DNA of 48,444 nucleotides. It comes from Bacteroidota bacterium (lineage in GTDB: Bacteria; Bacteroidota; Bacteroidia; Bacteroidales; UBA7960). The translations under genes and the position numbers were made by a program. The stretch spans positions 1 to 48,444 of the forward strand of contig RECE01000201.1 of the NCBI GenBank assembly GCA_007694165.1. The letters run 5' to 3'. The notes below the pieces were generated by a model. It saw nothing but the letters and a program-made list of their open reading frames with translations, was not told the DNA's origin and made no database searches. Below, piece after piece: positions 9,707 through 17,896 of this stretch. Each line of letters begins with the position of its first letter. The stretch's first letter is position 1.

Positions 9707-10342
9707 TTAGTTGGCAATTTTAGTGTAAGTGGCTTTGCTGTATGTGGTTACAATTTCTCCACCTACAAGTTCCTTGATGACAATATCAAAACTAACCAAA
9801 GCTCTGTTTTCACCGTTATAAGTACCGGTAGCAGAAATGCTTTCACCTTCTAACCAGCTTGAGGGCTTATATTGGGCAACAGTAATGTCATTTCCGTTAA
9901 TGGTAGCATTTGCGGTAGTTGAGAAACCGGCAAACCCCTGGATAAGAAGCTTGTTAAAATCATCAACATGCTGCAAAACAGTTACATCATAAGTGAAGGG
10001 AGAAGTTTCGCCGTCTTCCAGATCAGAAACAGAATAAGTTCCAGCAAGTAGTTTGCTTGAAATGTAGACATTTCTGTCGGCTGTTTGATCATCGGCAGTA
10101 TAGGTAAATACATAATGATTTACTTCGTAAATGTTCCAGTTGGGCATTGCTTGCCATGATACTTTAGAAATGTCAATACCATCTACAGTTACACCGGCCA
10201 TAGGATCAAACTCTGCACCCAGGTCTAGTACAACGTCGGCAGGAACGCTCAGGATTACGTCCTCATCTTCGCTACATGCAGTAAAAAGAAATGCCCCTAT
10301 AGTCAAGGCTGCTGCAAATTTCATTAAATTTTTCATTTTCAT
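9707..10342 (-). CDS. Lipoprotein with Ig-like domain (DUF5012-like), function unknown
   Basis: A 211-residue protein with a lipoprotein signal peptide; the lipobox is LFTAC with lipidated Cys at residue 23, followed by the acidic SEDED stretch that in Bacteroidota often marks export to the cell surface. After it comes an Ig-like domain (about 30-95: ADVVLDLGAEFDPMAGVTVDG... YVFTYTADDQTADRNVYIS) and a C-terminal beta-rich region (about 100-211) with repeated TYSVSDLE and ATGTYNG strands. This layout is seen in surface lipoproteins near glycan-uptake systems, but no susC/susD pair is here. Function unknown. Confidence 0.8.
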   Translation of the reverse strand: MKMKNLMKFAAALTIGAFLFTACSEDEDVILSVPADVVLDLGAEFDPMAGVTVDGIDISKVSWQAMPNWNIYEVNHYVFTYTADDQTADRNVYISSKLLAGTYSVSDLEDGETSPFTYDVTVLQHVDDFNKLLIQGFAGFSTTANATINGNDITVAQYKPSSWLEGESISATGTYNGENRALVSFDIVIKELVGGEIVTTYSKATYTKIAN

Positions 10343-10391
10343 AGGTTTTTGTTAATAAAAATAATTATTGGTTGTTGTTTTTAATGGACTG

Positions 10392-10399
10392 CAAAAGTA
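10392..10399 (-). promoter_or_regulatory. Candidate -7 box for the minus-strand lipoprotein gene
   Basis: On the minus strand this reads TACTTTTG, a full match to TAnnTTTG, 50 bases upstream of the start codon. No TTG is found at the right spacing, so only the -7 element is supported. Confidence 0.45.
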
Positions 10400-10439
10400 A
10401 GCATTTTTCCGATAAGTTATTTTTCATTTAAAAAAAACC

Positions 10440-10447
10440 TATCTTTG
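10440..10447 (+). promoter_or_regulatory. Candidate -7 box for the plus-strand repeat lipoprotein
   Basis: TATCTTTG fully matches the Bacteroidota TAnnTTTG consensus and lies 38 bases before the ATG at 10486. It is divergent from the -7 box at 10392-10399. No clear -33 TTG was found. Confidence 0.5.
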
Positions 10448-10485
10448 TGCTCAATTTGCTTACTAACTATAAAAACAAACCAACT

Positions 10486-10845
10486 ATGAAAAAGATTTTC
10501 GGAATTTTATTACTGGTTATACCCTTTTTCTTTGTTTCCTGCGGTGGTGGCTCACAGCCTGCCGGGCAAGAAGAGGAAGCCGAGACTGTAATTCAACAAG
10601 ATGAAGCGGTAGTCCCTGCACCCACAACTCCTGCAGCAACTCCTGCACCTCTGACTACTAATCAACAAGCTATCGCAGATTCCATAAAAGCTGCTGAAGC
10701 AGCCGGCAGACGTGAGGATGGCAGAAGAGAACGCGGTGATCAGGCAACTGAAGAAGAAAGAAGAGAAGACGGACGCAGACAACGTGGTGACGAAACAAAA
10801 GAAGAAGAAAGAAGAGAAGACGGACGCCGTCAGCGTGGCGACTAG
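10486..10845 (+). CDS. Small lipoprotein with charged REDGRRQRGD repeats
   Basis: A 119-residue protein. MKKIFGILLLVIPFFFVSC is a lipoprotein signal peptide with the lipidated Cys at residue 19. The ATG at 10486 is chosen because the longer frame upstream would put 13 extra residues before the signal peptide. The middle is Pro/Ala/Thr-rich and low in complexity (about 40-62). The C-terminal 48 residues are three copies of a 17-residue unit, each containing RREDGRR(E/Q)RGD; the last two copies are nearly identical in DNA. The tail is extremely charged and probably unstructured. Function is unknown. Confidence 0.75.
   Translation: MKKIFGILLLVIPFFFVSCGGGSQPAGQEEEAETVIQQDEAVVPAPTTPAATPAPLTTNQQAIADSIKAAEAAGRREDGRRERGDQATEEERREDGRRQRGDETKEEERREDGRRQRGD
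10697..10842 (+). repeat. Tandem 51-base coding repeats
   Basis: Three consecutive units of 51 bases (the last truncated at the stop codon) encode the RREDGRRxRGD repeats of the small lipoprotein. Units two and three start with the same gaagaagaaagaagagaaga block. Confidence 0.8.
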
Positions 10846-10866
10846 TGCCAGAAGTTTATGAAAGAT

Positions 10867-10905
10867 ATAAAAAAAGGTTGGCTCATAGGCCAGCCTTTTT
10901 TATTT
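10867..10905. terminator. Bidirectional terminator
   Basis: The stem aaaaaaggttggc / gccagcctttttt (one G-U pair on the RNA) with loop tcatag lies between the lipoprotein gene (+) and the receiver gene (-), with A and T runs on the two sides. Confidence 0.85.
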
Positions 10906-11265
10906 ATACACGCTGGTTAAAACTTTTCTTAGCTTTTCCTCTGTTATGGGTTTGCTGATAAGCCCACTAAAACCTTTGTCAGCATAATTATCAAAAAAAT
11001 CTTCCGGATTGTGCGCTGTAATGGCAATGATGGGGGTTTTTTTCTTTTCCCCCCTGAAATTTGTCCTGATGAACCGGGTAGTCTCCAATCCATTCCTCAC
11101 AGGCATTTCAATATCCATTAATATCAAATCATAAGATGCCTTGCTGAGTTTCTCAATGGCTTCATCTCCATTTACTGCCTCATCAAAAGTATGCCCCAGA
11201 CTGCCGATGACTATACCTGCCTGAAGTCGGTTGGTATACAGATCGTCCGTAATAAGTATGTGCAT
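10900..11265 (-). CDS. Single-domain response regulator (receiver only)
   Basis: A 121-residue receiver domain with no output domain. The acidic pair is D7/D8, the phosphoacceptor is D51 in DLILMDIEMP, the switch Thr is T83 (AITAHN) and the conserved Lys is K105 (SKPIT). The N-terminal ITDDLYTNRLQAGIVIGSLGH pattern (DD-x4-N) looks like receivers of hybrid kinases rather than CheY. It points away from the chemosensory cluster 0.6 kb downstream. A reasonable guess is that it takes phosphate from an Hpt protein such as those at 20.3 or 38.2 kb, but nothing in the sequence proves a partner. Confidence 0.88.
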   Translation of the reverse strand: MHILITDDLYTNRLQAGIVIGSLGHTFDEAVNGDEAIEKLSKASYDLILMDIEMPVRNGLETTRFIRTNFRGEKKKTPIIAITAHNPEDFFDNYADKGFSGLISKPITEEKLRKVLTSVYK

Positions 11266-11601
11266 CTATTATGTTTGTTTTTAATCAGCAACCGGTTTAG
11301 GTGTTGCCTGATGCTGATATAGTATTGGCCCTTTTGTTTGCAGTATAGAACGTAAGAGGTTACCTCAGGAAACAAGATAACAACGGCTCATTAGTTTTCT
11401 TTCTTGCTAAGAGGATCAAAATTACGATAATTTATACTTCCTTTTACAGTATCCCAAAAATCAGCGAAACCCTTAAAAAGACGCATGAAATTTGCCGTAA
11501 TTCTACTGTTTTATTCATACCTCACACTGTTTAATTTTACCCATCGAAAGCATAATTGAATTGCTCAATGACAAAAAGTTTTCAGTATTAATACAACAGC
11601 T

Positions 11602-11784
11602 ATGGAAACAAAAGAGAATTCTTATCAAATGTGGGTTAAGCAAATTTATCCCAGGATTTTCCGGCTCCAGTTGGTTAAAAGAGATCAATGGAGAGAAAAT
11701 GTGGTTTTTGAAACCATTTCTTCCTCCATTCCTTCAACGCTCGAACTGATATTTTATTATAACCAGGCAGAGTCGCCGGTATAA
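11602..11784 (+). CDS. Doubtful small ORF (60 residues)
   Basis: A 60-residue frame beginning METKENSYQMWVKQIYPRIF and ending before the cluster promoter candidate. It has ordinary amino-acid composition, Trp and Tyr included, but no recognisable domain, signal peptide or transmembrane segment, and no clear RBS. It may be a small protein, a decayed gene or chance. Kept only as a low-confidence entry. Confidence 0.25.
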   Translation: METKENSYQMWVKQIYPRIFRLQLVKRDQWRENVVFETISSSIPSTLELIFYYNQAESPV

Positions 11785-11799
11785 CAAGTTGATGATAAA

Positions 11800-11830
11800 T
11801 TGTTGTGCCATAGCGCACATTATAGTATTG
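11800..11830 (+). promoter_or_regulatory. Candidate promoter of the chemosensory cluster
   Basis: TTG at 11800-11802, a 20-base spacer, then TAGTATTG at 11823-11830 (one mismatch to TAnnTTTG). The spacer contains a small inverted repeat, tgtgc-N6-gcaca, which could be an operator. The first gene starts 36 bases downstream of the -7 box. Confidence 0.4.
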
Positions 11831-11866
11831 AAGAATCGCGATTGCGGCAGATAAAAAACAGATCCT

Positions 11867-13714
11867 ATGAACGTAAAAGATACACCCAACAAGAAAGCAA
11901 ATTTGAATGTATTGGATCAGGTTCTAAGGACACTTTTCACAGTCGACAAAAAAATCCATGAACTGCACAAATGTTCATCCGATGATTTTTTATCTCTGAA
12001 CAGAACCCTCAAGCATAATCATGAAAGAGCCAGTTATATTACTAAAAATGTAACACTGGCATTTGAGAAAATTGGACCTGAAGGCAACCTGAACAGTTTG
12101 GGTGTGCTTAAAAACAGTCTCGTTGAATTTCAACAAGAGTTGCATTCTTTTGATGGTGAGCTCAGCATTAATCTTGAGGTTCTTGAGAGGATACAGTCCA
12201 ACTTCAGCCTGATGTTTGTGCCCATCAATAATTTCAGGCAAAACCTGACTTCTCTCAAGCTTTTGCTCTCCAATATAAAGCTTACCAATAACCTTTACGA
12301 CAGGAGTCTTAAAAATTTTTCCGACATTGAATCGGCACGCATTGAAGGTGTTATCAACAAGGTGAAAGAATCCTGTCCGATATTTGAGGAAAATATTTTT
12401 GTTATTCAAAATCATCTTAAAACCTTGTACCAGGATTTGGCTGGTATCAAAGACTTTATTTTTAATGATTTACTGAAAAAACTGGATGCCCTTAGCAATG
12501 AAATTGTTGTTATTGAAAAACACAACCAGGAGGCTGCTAACTTAAAAGCAAAAACAGATGTGATTTCCAAAAATTGCAACAGTAGTGTTGGGAGCATCAT
12601 TACCAATCTGCAATACCACGATATTATCAGGCAGAAAATGGAACATATTCAGCAAACCCATAAACTGATTATTGCAGAGCTAAACAACAATGAGAAAGCA
12701 CAAGAGAGAACTACAGATACGGTACCTAATCCTTTTTTTCTGCAAATTCCACAGATTATTGAAATTCAGACTGCCCAGCTTCTGCATACCAATAAGGAAT
12801 ATCAGAATGCCATTGATCACATCAGTAAAAAAATGACCGAAATTGGTCAGGATATGGCTGCTTTGGCAAGAATCTTTAAATCAATATCGGTTTTTGAATA
12901 CCAGGGAAGTCATGTTTCGCGCGAGAGAATCAGTGAAGCTTTTAGTAAGTTGATAAGCGATAAGCGGGAGTATATTGGAAGATTTAATACATTGTCAGAA
13001 GATATAAGCCTGATTCAACGAATTGTTAACAATCTCTTCGAAAAGTTTCAGGATCTTGAACTGATAGAAAATTCCATCGAGCAAACCATTATTGACAAAA
13101 TCAGTTTTGGCAACCTCCTGGTTAGCGAAGAAGGAGAAACGGCTTCTCAGGCCCAGCAGATACTGAAACTTTATGCCGACAACCATTTTGAAAAAAATAA
13201 AATACGAACCCTTTTTAAGGACACAAACGCACAGTTGAAAGATTTCGGTAAAAACAACAATTTGTACGTGTACAACAAAAAGGGGATGGAAAGGATCAAT
13301 CATAATCTGGATACTGCTGAGAAGAGTTTTGCTGAGGTTATCAGCAATCTTGACTTTCTTGAAGAACTTCAGCCTGAAATCCTGGATAGAAGCCAGCAAA
13401 TTGTATCGGCGGGCAAAGAAGTGGTTGCCAACGTGAAGTATTATGATTTTTTTGAGAAAACCATTGATGAACTTATAGGCAAGTTTGATTCTGTAAGTGC
13501 TTTGCTCATTGGGCAGGGTAATGGTTATACAGACAGTTTGGAACAGAAAAAGGGGCTGGAACAGATTCAGAAGTATTATACGATGAAGTCTGAAAGAATT
13601 ATTCACAACCATAGTATTCTCAACACCGGAAAGGCAGAAGGATTTGCTGCAATCATTGAAACACCTGAAGAGTCAGACAATTCAAGACAAGGTAATGATG
13701 TGGAATTTTTCTGA
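11867..13714 (+). CDS. Soluble all-helical chemotaxis-associated protein, CheZ-like motif
   Basis: A 615-residue protein predicted to be almost wholly alpha-helical and coiled coil, with no signal peptide and no transmembrane segment. Two related signatures stand out: NLQYHDIIRQKMEHIQ (residues 247-262), with D252 and Q256 spaced as the catalytic DxxxQ of CheZ, and NVKYYDFFEKTIDEL (522-536), a degenerate second copy with D527. A later motif YTMKSERIIHNH (571-582) and an acidic, aromatic C-terminus (GNDVEFF) follow. It is the first gene of the chemosensory cluster and is followed after 62 bases by a STAS gene. A CheY phosphatase or receptor-array scaffold are both possible; I infer but cannot show the former. 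No classical family could be assigned. Confidence 0.75.
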   Translation: MNVKDTPNKKANLNVLDQVLRTLFTVDKKIHELHKCSSDDFLSLNRTLKHNHERASYITKNVTLAFEKIGPEGNLNSLGVLKNSLVEFQQELHSFDGELSINLEVLERIQSNFSLMFVPINNFRQNLTSLKLLLSNIKLTNNLYDRSLKNFSDIESARIEGVINKVKESCPIFEENIFVIQNHLKTLYQDLAGIKDFIFNDLLKKLDALSNEIVVIEKHNQEAANLKAKTDVISKNCNSSVGSIITNLQYHDIIRQKMEHIQQTHKLIIAELNNNEKAQERTTDTVPNPFFLQIPQIIEIQTAQLLHTNKEYQNAIDHISKKMTEIGQDMAALARIFKSISVFEYQGSHVSRERISEAFSKLISDKREYIGRFNTLSEDISLIQRIVNNLFEKFQDLELIENSIEQTIIDKISFGNLLVSEEGETASQAQQILKLYADNHFEKNKIRTLFKDTNAQLKDFGKNNNLYVYNKKGMERINHNLDTAEKSFAEVISNLDFLEELQPEILDRSQQIVSAGKEVVANVKYYDFFEKTIDELIGKFDSVSALLIGQGNGYTDSLEQKKGLEQIQKYYTMKSERIIHNHSILNTGKAEGFAAIIETPEESDNSRQGNDVEFF

Positions 13715-13776
13715 CAACTCCTGAATGATATTACCAAATATATCCCTTACCCTCACACCCTTAAAAAAAGGAAGAT

Positions 13777-14094
13777 ATGCAAACATTTAAACTTCAGACC
13801 GACGTATCAGAAGATGGCAAAGGAAAAAAAATCAGGATGATTTTTAGCGGCTATCTTACCCTGCAAAATGCTGCTGAAATCAAGGCAACTTTGCAACCCA
13901 TAAATGGGGACTTTGCAAACCTGGAGCTTTGTGCCAGGGATGTAGCTGGAATTGATGTGTCTTTCCTTCAGATGATAGAATCATACCGTAAGACTCATGA
14001 AGGGGATGGGAAAAAAGTGAAGATACTGATGGATCTTCCTTACGATTTGAAGACACTGCTTGCCAATGCAGGAATTGCCTACCCTTTAAAATAA
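13777..14094 (+). CDS. STAS domain protein
   Basis: A 105-residue protein consisting of one STAS domain (SpoIIAA/MlaB fold): a beta-strand start (KKIRMIFSGYLTLQNAAEIKATLQ), the central DVAGIDVSFLQMIESYRKT segment, and the last helix (DLKTLLANAGI). In SpoIIAA-type anti-anti-sigma factors the loop reads DSSG, with the first Ser phosphorylated; here it is D60-V61-S62, so that phosphorylation site is missing. A GGAAG sequence lies nine bases before the ATG. STAS proteins also occur in chemosensory operons in other phyla with unclear roles. It may bind CheA, a CheY or the 615-residue protein. Confidence 0.85.
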   Translation: MQTFKLQTDVSEDGKGKKIRMIFSGYLTLQNAAEIKATLQPINGDFANLELCARDVAGIDVSFLQMIESYRKTHEGDGKKVKILMDLPYDLKTLLANAGIAYPLK

Positions 14095-14143
14095 TACTCA
14101 CTAAGGATTCAATCCACCCGATTGCCTATATACTTTTACGAAT

Positions 14144-14509
14144 ATGGAAAAAACCATACTAATTGTCGATGACTCAGAAAGTATCAGAGAAGTTGTAATT
14201 TTTACCCTGGAGAACGCCGGTTATGCTGTTTTGACTGCTATTGACGGAGTGGATGCCTTGAAGCAACTCGACGGGAAACACATTGATTTGGTCATTACTG
14301 ATTTGCATATGCCTAATATGGATGGAATTGGATTGATCAAAGAAATCCGTAAACTGGATTTTTACAAATACATACCTATTCTTTACCTGACAACAGAATC
14401 GCAGCACAGCATTAAAATGGAAGCCAAACAGGCTGGTGCCACCGGTTGGATTGTTAAGCCTTTTATGCCCGAGAAGCTCATTGCTGCCATAGGGAAAATC
14501 ATAAAGTAA
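14144..14509 (+). CDS. cheY: CheY-like response regulator 1
   Basis: A 121-residue receiver with the acidic pair D9/D10, phosphoacceptor D53 (VITDLHMP), switch Thr in YLTTESQ and Lys in WIVKPF. These and the overall length are typical of CheY. It is about 73% identical by hand count to the next gene, so the pair arose by tandem duplication. It lies directly upstream of the second cheY and cheA and should be phosphorylated by CheA. The two copies may have different targets, for example output and phosphate sink. Confidence 0.92.
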   Translation: MEKTILIVDDSESIREVVIFTLENAGYAVLTAIDGVDALKQLDGKHIDLVITDLHMPNMDGIGLIKEIRKLDFYKYIPILYLTTESQHSIKMEAKQAGATGWIVKPFMPEKLIAAIGKIIK

Positions 14510-14580
14510 CTCAGAGAAGAGAAAGCCTTTGGCCACAGGATGTCTGAAGGCTATTGAAGAATATAAAAATCACACAGGAA

Positions 14581-14946
14581 ATGGAAAAAACGATAGTAAT
14601 TGTTGACGATTCTGAAAGTATCAGGGAAGTGGTAGGATTTACCCTTGTTAATGCCGGGCATAAAGTATTATCAGCCGTTGACGGACAGGATGCTCTGCGC
14701 TATTTTAATGGTGAAAAGATAGATTTGGTGGTTACCGATCTACACATGCCCGTGATGGATGGCATATCCTTGATAAAGGAGATTAGGAGCAAGGATGATT
14801 ACAAGTTTGTACCCATCCTGTTTCTTACCACAGAATCTCAGCAGGCCAAAAAGATGGAAGCCAAAGATGCCGGGGCAACAGGCTGGATTGTAAAACCTTT
14901 TGTGCCCGAAAAATTACTTGCAGCAATCAGTAAAGTAGTAAGATAA
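14581..14946 (+). CDS. cheY: CheY-like response regulator 2
   Basis: A 121-residue receiver with D9/D10, D53 (VVTDLHMP), FLTTESQ and WIVKPF, paralogous to the preceding gene. The start is set at the ATG at 14581, which aligns exactly with the start of the first copy (MEKTI-IVDDSESIREVV) and has cacaggaa just upstream; an earlier in-frame ATG at 14554 would add nine residues. Its stop codon overlaps the cheA start by one base (TAATG), so translation of cheA is probably coupled to it. Differences from copy 1 cluster in helices alpha-1/alpha-2 and before alpha-3. Confidence 0.92.
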   Translation: MEKTIVIVDDSESIREVVGFTLVNAGHKVLSAVDGQDALRYFNGEKIDLVVTDLHMPVMDGISLIKEIRSKDDYKFVPILFLTTESQQAKKMEAKDAGATGWIVKPFVPEKLLAAISKVVR

Positions 14947-17102
14947 TGGAGCAGTTTAAAAAGAAATTTCTTGAAGAGGCCAATGATCTCATCAACAGTC
15001 TGGAAGATTCCTTGCTGATTCTGGAGGAAAAGCCCTCAGACAAAAAGATCATTGAAGAGGTGTTCAGGGTTATGCATTCTCTCAAGGGGGGGAGCTCCAT
15101 GTTTGGTTTTGACAAGATGGATGCCTTTACTCATGAGCTGGAAACAGTTTACGACCTTGTAAGAAACGATTCTTTACAGGTAAGCAGAGAAGTTCTGGAT
15201 GTAACCCTGGCAGCGGTTGATCATCTTAAGGTGCTGCTTGAAAATGGAGAAGAGCTATCACCTGCAGAACAAAAAGAACATCAGCTGTTGCTTTCGCGCA
15301 TTCACCATATCATAAGCAAAGGGGAATCAAAAGAGAACGCTGCCGGCAAGGCAAACAAAGCTCCAAGGTTGGCTGATAACACCGATAGTGTGGGGATTAC
15401 AAGAATATACGAGCAGGTTCCAACCTATTTTATTACCGTTAGACCCCATCCGGAAATATTTCGAAATGGTACCAACCCCATATTGCTTGTAGACGAACTT
15501 CACACTTTGGGACATTGTAAAGCCTATCTTAAGAAGAGTGCTATACCCAATTTTGATGATTTGGACCCGGAATTGTGCCATGTGAGCTGGGAAGTGTTTC
15601 TGGCAACAGACAAAACCATAGACGATATCAAGGATGTATTTATTTTTGTTGAGGATGTTTGTACGGTAACAATTCAAAAAATAGCAGATGCAAATATGTT
15701 GTCAAGGTCAACGTTTGCAACTGCTATTGATACATTTATGCAATCAGAGCAGGCAACAGATCTGAAAAAGCTTGAGGAGTTTATCGCAAAAACCCTTAAC
15801 AACGATTCTTCCAGAGAAGACGATACTATCGCTATTCGGGCCGATGAAGCTGGGCCTGTCAAGCGCCTAATTATCAGCAATATAAGGGTATCTTCAGACA
15901 AACTGGATGATTTAATGAATCTGGTGAGCGAATTGGTAACTACACAAGCAAGCCTCAGTCTTTTTGCTGAAAACCAGAAAAGCCCCGAACTTATGTCAAT
16001 TGCCGAAAATATCGAGAAAATTTCCAGGCAACTGCGCGACAATACCTTTGAGATCTGTCTTATACCTATCGAAACCATCATAATACGATTCAAGAGATTG
16101 GTAAGGGACCTTTCCAATGAACTGAACAAAGAAATTCAATTTGTGGCTGAAGGAACCGAAACCGAGCTTGACAAAAGCATTATAGACGGTTTAAGCGAGC
16201 CTTTGATGCACATTTTCAGAAATGCGATTGACCATGGTATTGAAAGTGCAGAGGATCGCCTGGCCAAGGGAAAACCACGGCAAGGGAAAATAGTGCTCAA
16301 GTCTTATTATTCCGGCACCAATGTTTACATTCAGATTAAAGATGACGGCAAAGGGATTGACGTTGAGAAAATCAGGCAAAAAGCCATTACCCGGGGGTTC
16401 ATTTCTGCTGATGCCCACCTGTCCTACAAAGAATTGTTAAACCTGGTATTCCTGCCAGGGTTCTCCACGGCAGCTAAAATCACTGAAGTTTCCGGACGTG
16501 GTGTTGGTCTTGATGTTGTTGTCAAAAAGATCTCTGATATCAGGGGAGACGTGGAAATTGAGTCTCAGCTGGGTGTGGGAACTACCATCACCATAAAACT
16601 CCCCCTTACCCTGTCTATCATTGACGGATTGCTGGTGAAAATTGATAAAACCCATTTTGTATTGCCACTTGCATCTGTAGATAAATGTTTTGAACTGCCA
16701 CTGGAAAAAATTCGAAATGCCTTTAACAATAAAGTGGTTCTAGATGGCAAACAAGTACCCCTGGTTAATCTTCGCAATGAATTTGATATTCATGAAAACA
16801 CCCCTAAGGTGCAGCAAATCATACAGGTAAACCATGACGAGGTAAAGGTAGGGTTGTCTGTAGATGTAGTATTGGGCGAATACCAGGCAGTTTTAAAGCC
16901 CCTGGGTCGCATGTTTAAAGACCTCGAAATTGTTTCCGGCGCTACCATACTTGGCGATGGAACCATAGCACTGGTGCTGGACCCTGCCCGAATCATCAAC
17001 ACATTTGACAGGGAAACATTAAATCGCAGAGAAAAAATGTACCAGGATATCGGAACCAACAAACAGCAACTGGCAACCCTGAAAGAACTGATTCAATATT
17101 GA
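14946..17102 (+). CDS. cheA: Chemotaxis histidine kinase CheA
   Basis: A 718-residue kinase with the full CheA layout. P1 (Hpt) carries the phosphoacceptor H44 in VMHSLKGGSSMFGF. P2 (about 150-250) has the CheY-binding fold pattern (YFITVRPHPEIF, HVSWEVFLAT). P3 dimerisation helices lie at about 315-370. P4 kinase has the N box LMHIFRNAIDHG (around 420), G1 DDGKGID (around 465) and G2 GRGVGLDV (around 518). P5 is a CheW-like regulatory domain (about 550-690). All catalytic elements look intact. It should phosphorylate the two CheY proteins and CheB in the cytoplasm, in complex with CheW and the receptor encoded downstream. Confidence 0.97.
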   Translation: MEQFKKKFLEEANDLINSLEDSLLILEEKPSDKKIIEEVFRVMHSLKGGSSMFGFDKMDAFTHELETVYDLVRNDSLQVSREVLDVTLAAVDHLKVLLENGEELSPAEQKEHQLLLSRIHHIISKGESKENAAGKANKAPRLADNTDSVGITRIYEQVPTYFITVRPHPEIFRNGTNPILLVDELHTLGHCKAYLKKSAIPNFDDLDPELCHVSWEVFLATDKTIDDIKDVFIFVEDVCTVTIQKIADANMLSRSTFATAIDTFMQSEQATDLKKLEEFIAKTLNNDSSREDDTIAIRADEAGPVKRLIISNIRVSSDKLDDLMNLVSELVTTQASLSLFAENQKSPELMSIAENIEKISRQLRDNTFEICLIPIETIIIRFKRLVRDLSNELNKEIQFVAEGTETELDKSIIDGLSEPLMHIFRNAIDHGIESAEDRLAKGKPRQGKIVLKSYYSGTNVYIQIKDDGKGIDVEKIRQKAITRGFISADAHLSYKELLNLVFLPGFSTAAKITEVSGRGVGLDVVVKKISDIRGDVEIESQLGVGTTITIKLPLTLSIIDGLLVKIDKTHFVLPLASVDKCFELPLEKIRNAFNNKVVLDGKQVPLVNLRNEFDIHENTPKVQQIIQVNHDEVKVGLSVDVVLGEYQAVLKPLGRMFKDLEIVSGATILGDGTIALVLDPARIINTFDRETLNRREKMYQDIGTNKQQLATLKELIQY

Positions 17103-17371
17103 AAATTTGCAGAATATTTCAACATGCACAATACGATTTCGAAAAAAATATATCATGGAAATGAAGTGAGCATATTGTTTTTCTTGAATGATAATACACA
17201 ACTGGATGTTTTTGGCGGGTATAGCCACAGAAATTATTTAGCCCATTATACCGGAGCAGGTATTTCGCGAAGGTTTTAGCAGACCTGAGCTTTAGGTAAA
17301 ATCTGTAAGACATTTGTAATTGCAAAAAACTAATTCGAATAATTATATTTTTAACCAAAATTCTTTGAAAG

Positions 17372-17896
17372 ATGAGCGAGAAAAAAACTGGCGGTACATT
17401 AACATCTTACCTGTCTTTCCGGCTGGGGGAAGAGATGTTTTCTGCTGATGTAAGCAAAGTGCTGGAAATTCTTGAGATGCGGGCCATCACAAAAGTTCCG
17501 CGCTCTCCTTCCTACATGAGAGGCGTTATCAATCTGCGGGGAAGCGTGTTGCCGGTACTGGATACCCGCATAAAATTTGGCATGGCAGCTACTGAAGATA
17601 CAGTGGATACCTGCATTGTAGTGCTCAATGTGATCATGGAGGGTGAACCTCTTACTCTGGGCGCACTGGTAGATTCAGTAGAAGAGGTGCTCGAACTGAC
17701 AGAGGCCGATATTGAAGCTCCTCCTACCATTGGCAGCAAATTCAATCCCGAATACATGCATGGCATGGTGAAAATGGATGATAGTTTCATTATGGTGCTC
17801 AATGTTGACAAAGTATTCTCAACCGATGAGCTGGTGATGGTGGCTGAAACTGCTGATAAGGTTCAGTCTGAAAATGCGGAAACACAGCTACAGTAA
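17372..17896 (+). CDS. cheW: Chemotaxis coupling protein CheW
   Basis: A 174-residue CheW-domain protein. The double beta-barrel signature is clear: YLSFRLGEEMFSADVSKVLEIL, then VPRSPSYMRGVINLRGSVLPVLDTRIKFGM, where the RGVINLRG motif contacts receptors and CheA P5. It has a 20-residue C-terminal extension rich in Glu/Ala. It lies 269 bases after cheA; that gap contains no gene and may hold an internal promoter. It couples the receptor to CheA. Confidence 0.95.
   Translation: MSEKKTGGTLTSYLSFRLGEEMFSADVSKVLEILEMRAITKVPRSPSYMRGVINLRGSVLPVLDTRIKFGMAATEDTVDTCIVVLNVIMEGEPLTLGALVDSVEEVLELTEADIEAPPTIGSKFNPEYMHGMVKMDDSFIMVLNVDKVFSTDELVMVAETADKVQSENAETQLQ

Larger units (their letters stand above)
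11266..11866. other. Non-coding or poorly coding 0.6 kb before the chemosensory cluster
   Basis: This region separates the receiver gene (-) from the first gene of the cluster (+). It has only a doubtful 60-codon frame (11602-11784) and a 24-codon frame at 11486 that looks like a signal peptide but stops at once. No tRNA or other RNA was recognised. A promoter candidate for the cluster lies at 11800-11830. Confidence 0.5.

Noticed and set aside
10700-10845. RGD triplets taken as integrin-binding motifs
   Set aside because: They arise as part of a basic, low-complexity repeat; there is no supporting domain, so no adhesion role is claimed.
11486-11560. Short plus-strand frame (MKFAVILLFYSYLTLF...) that looks like a signal peptide
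   Set aside because: It stops after 24 codons and is AT-rich, so the hydrophobic run may be chance; a remnant of a broken gene cannot be excluded.
12995-13612. 205-codon minus-strand frame within the 615-residue protein gene
   Set aside because: The plus-strand frame has continuous helical heptads and the cluster context; the minus frame is a shadow without a domain.
17103-17371. Gap between cheA and cheW considered for an extra small gene or RNA
   Set aside because: All frames are short, AT-rich and without RBS; only an internal promoter is plausible.
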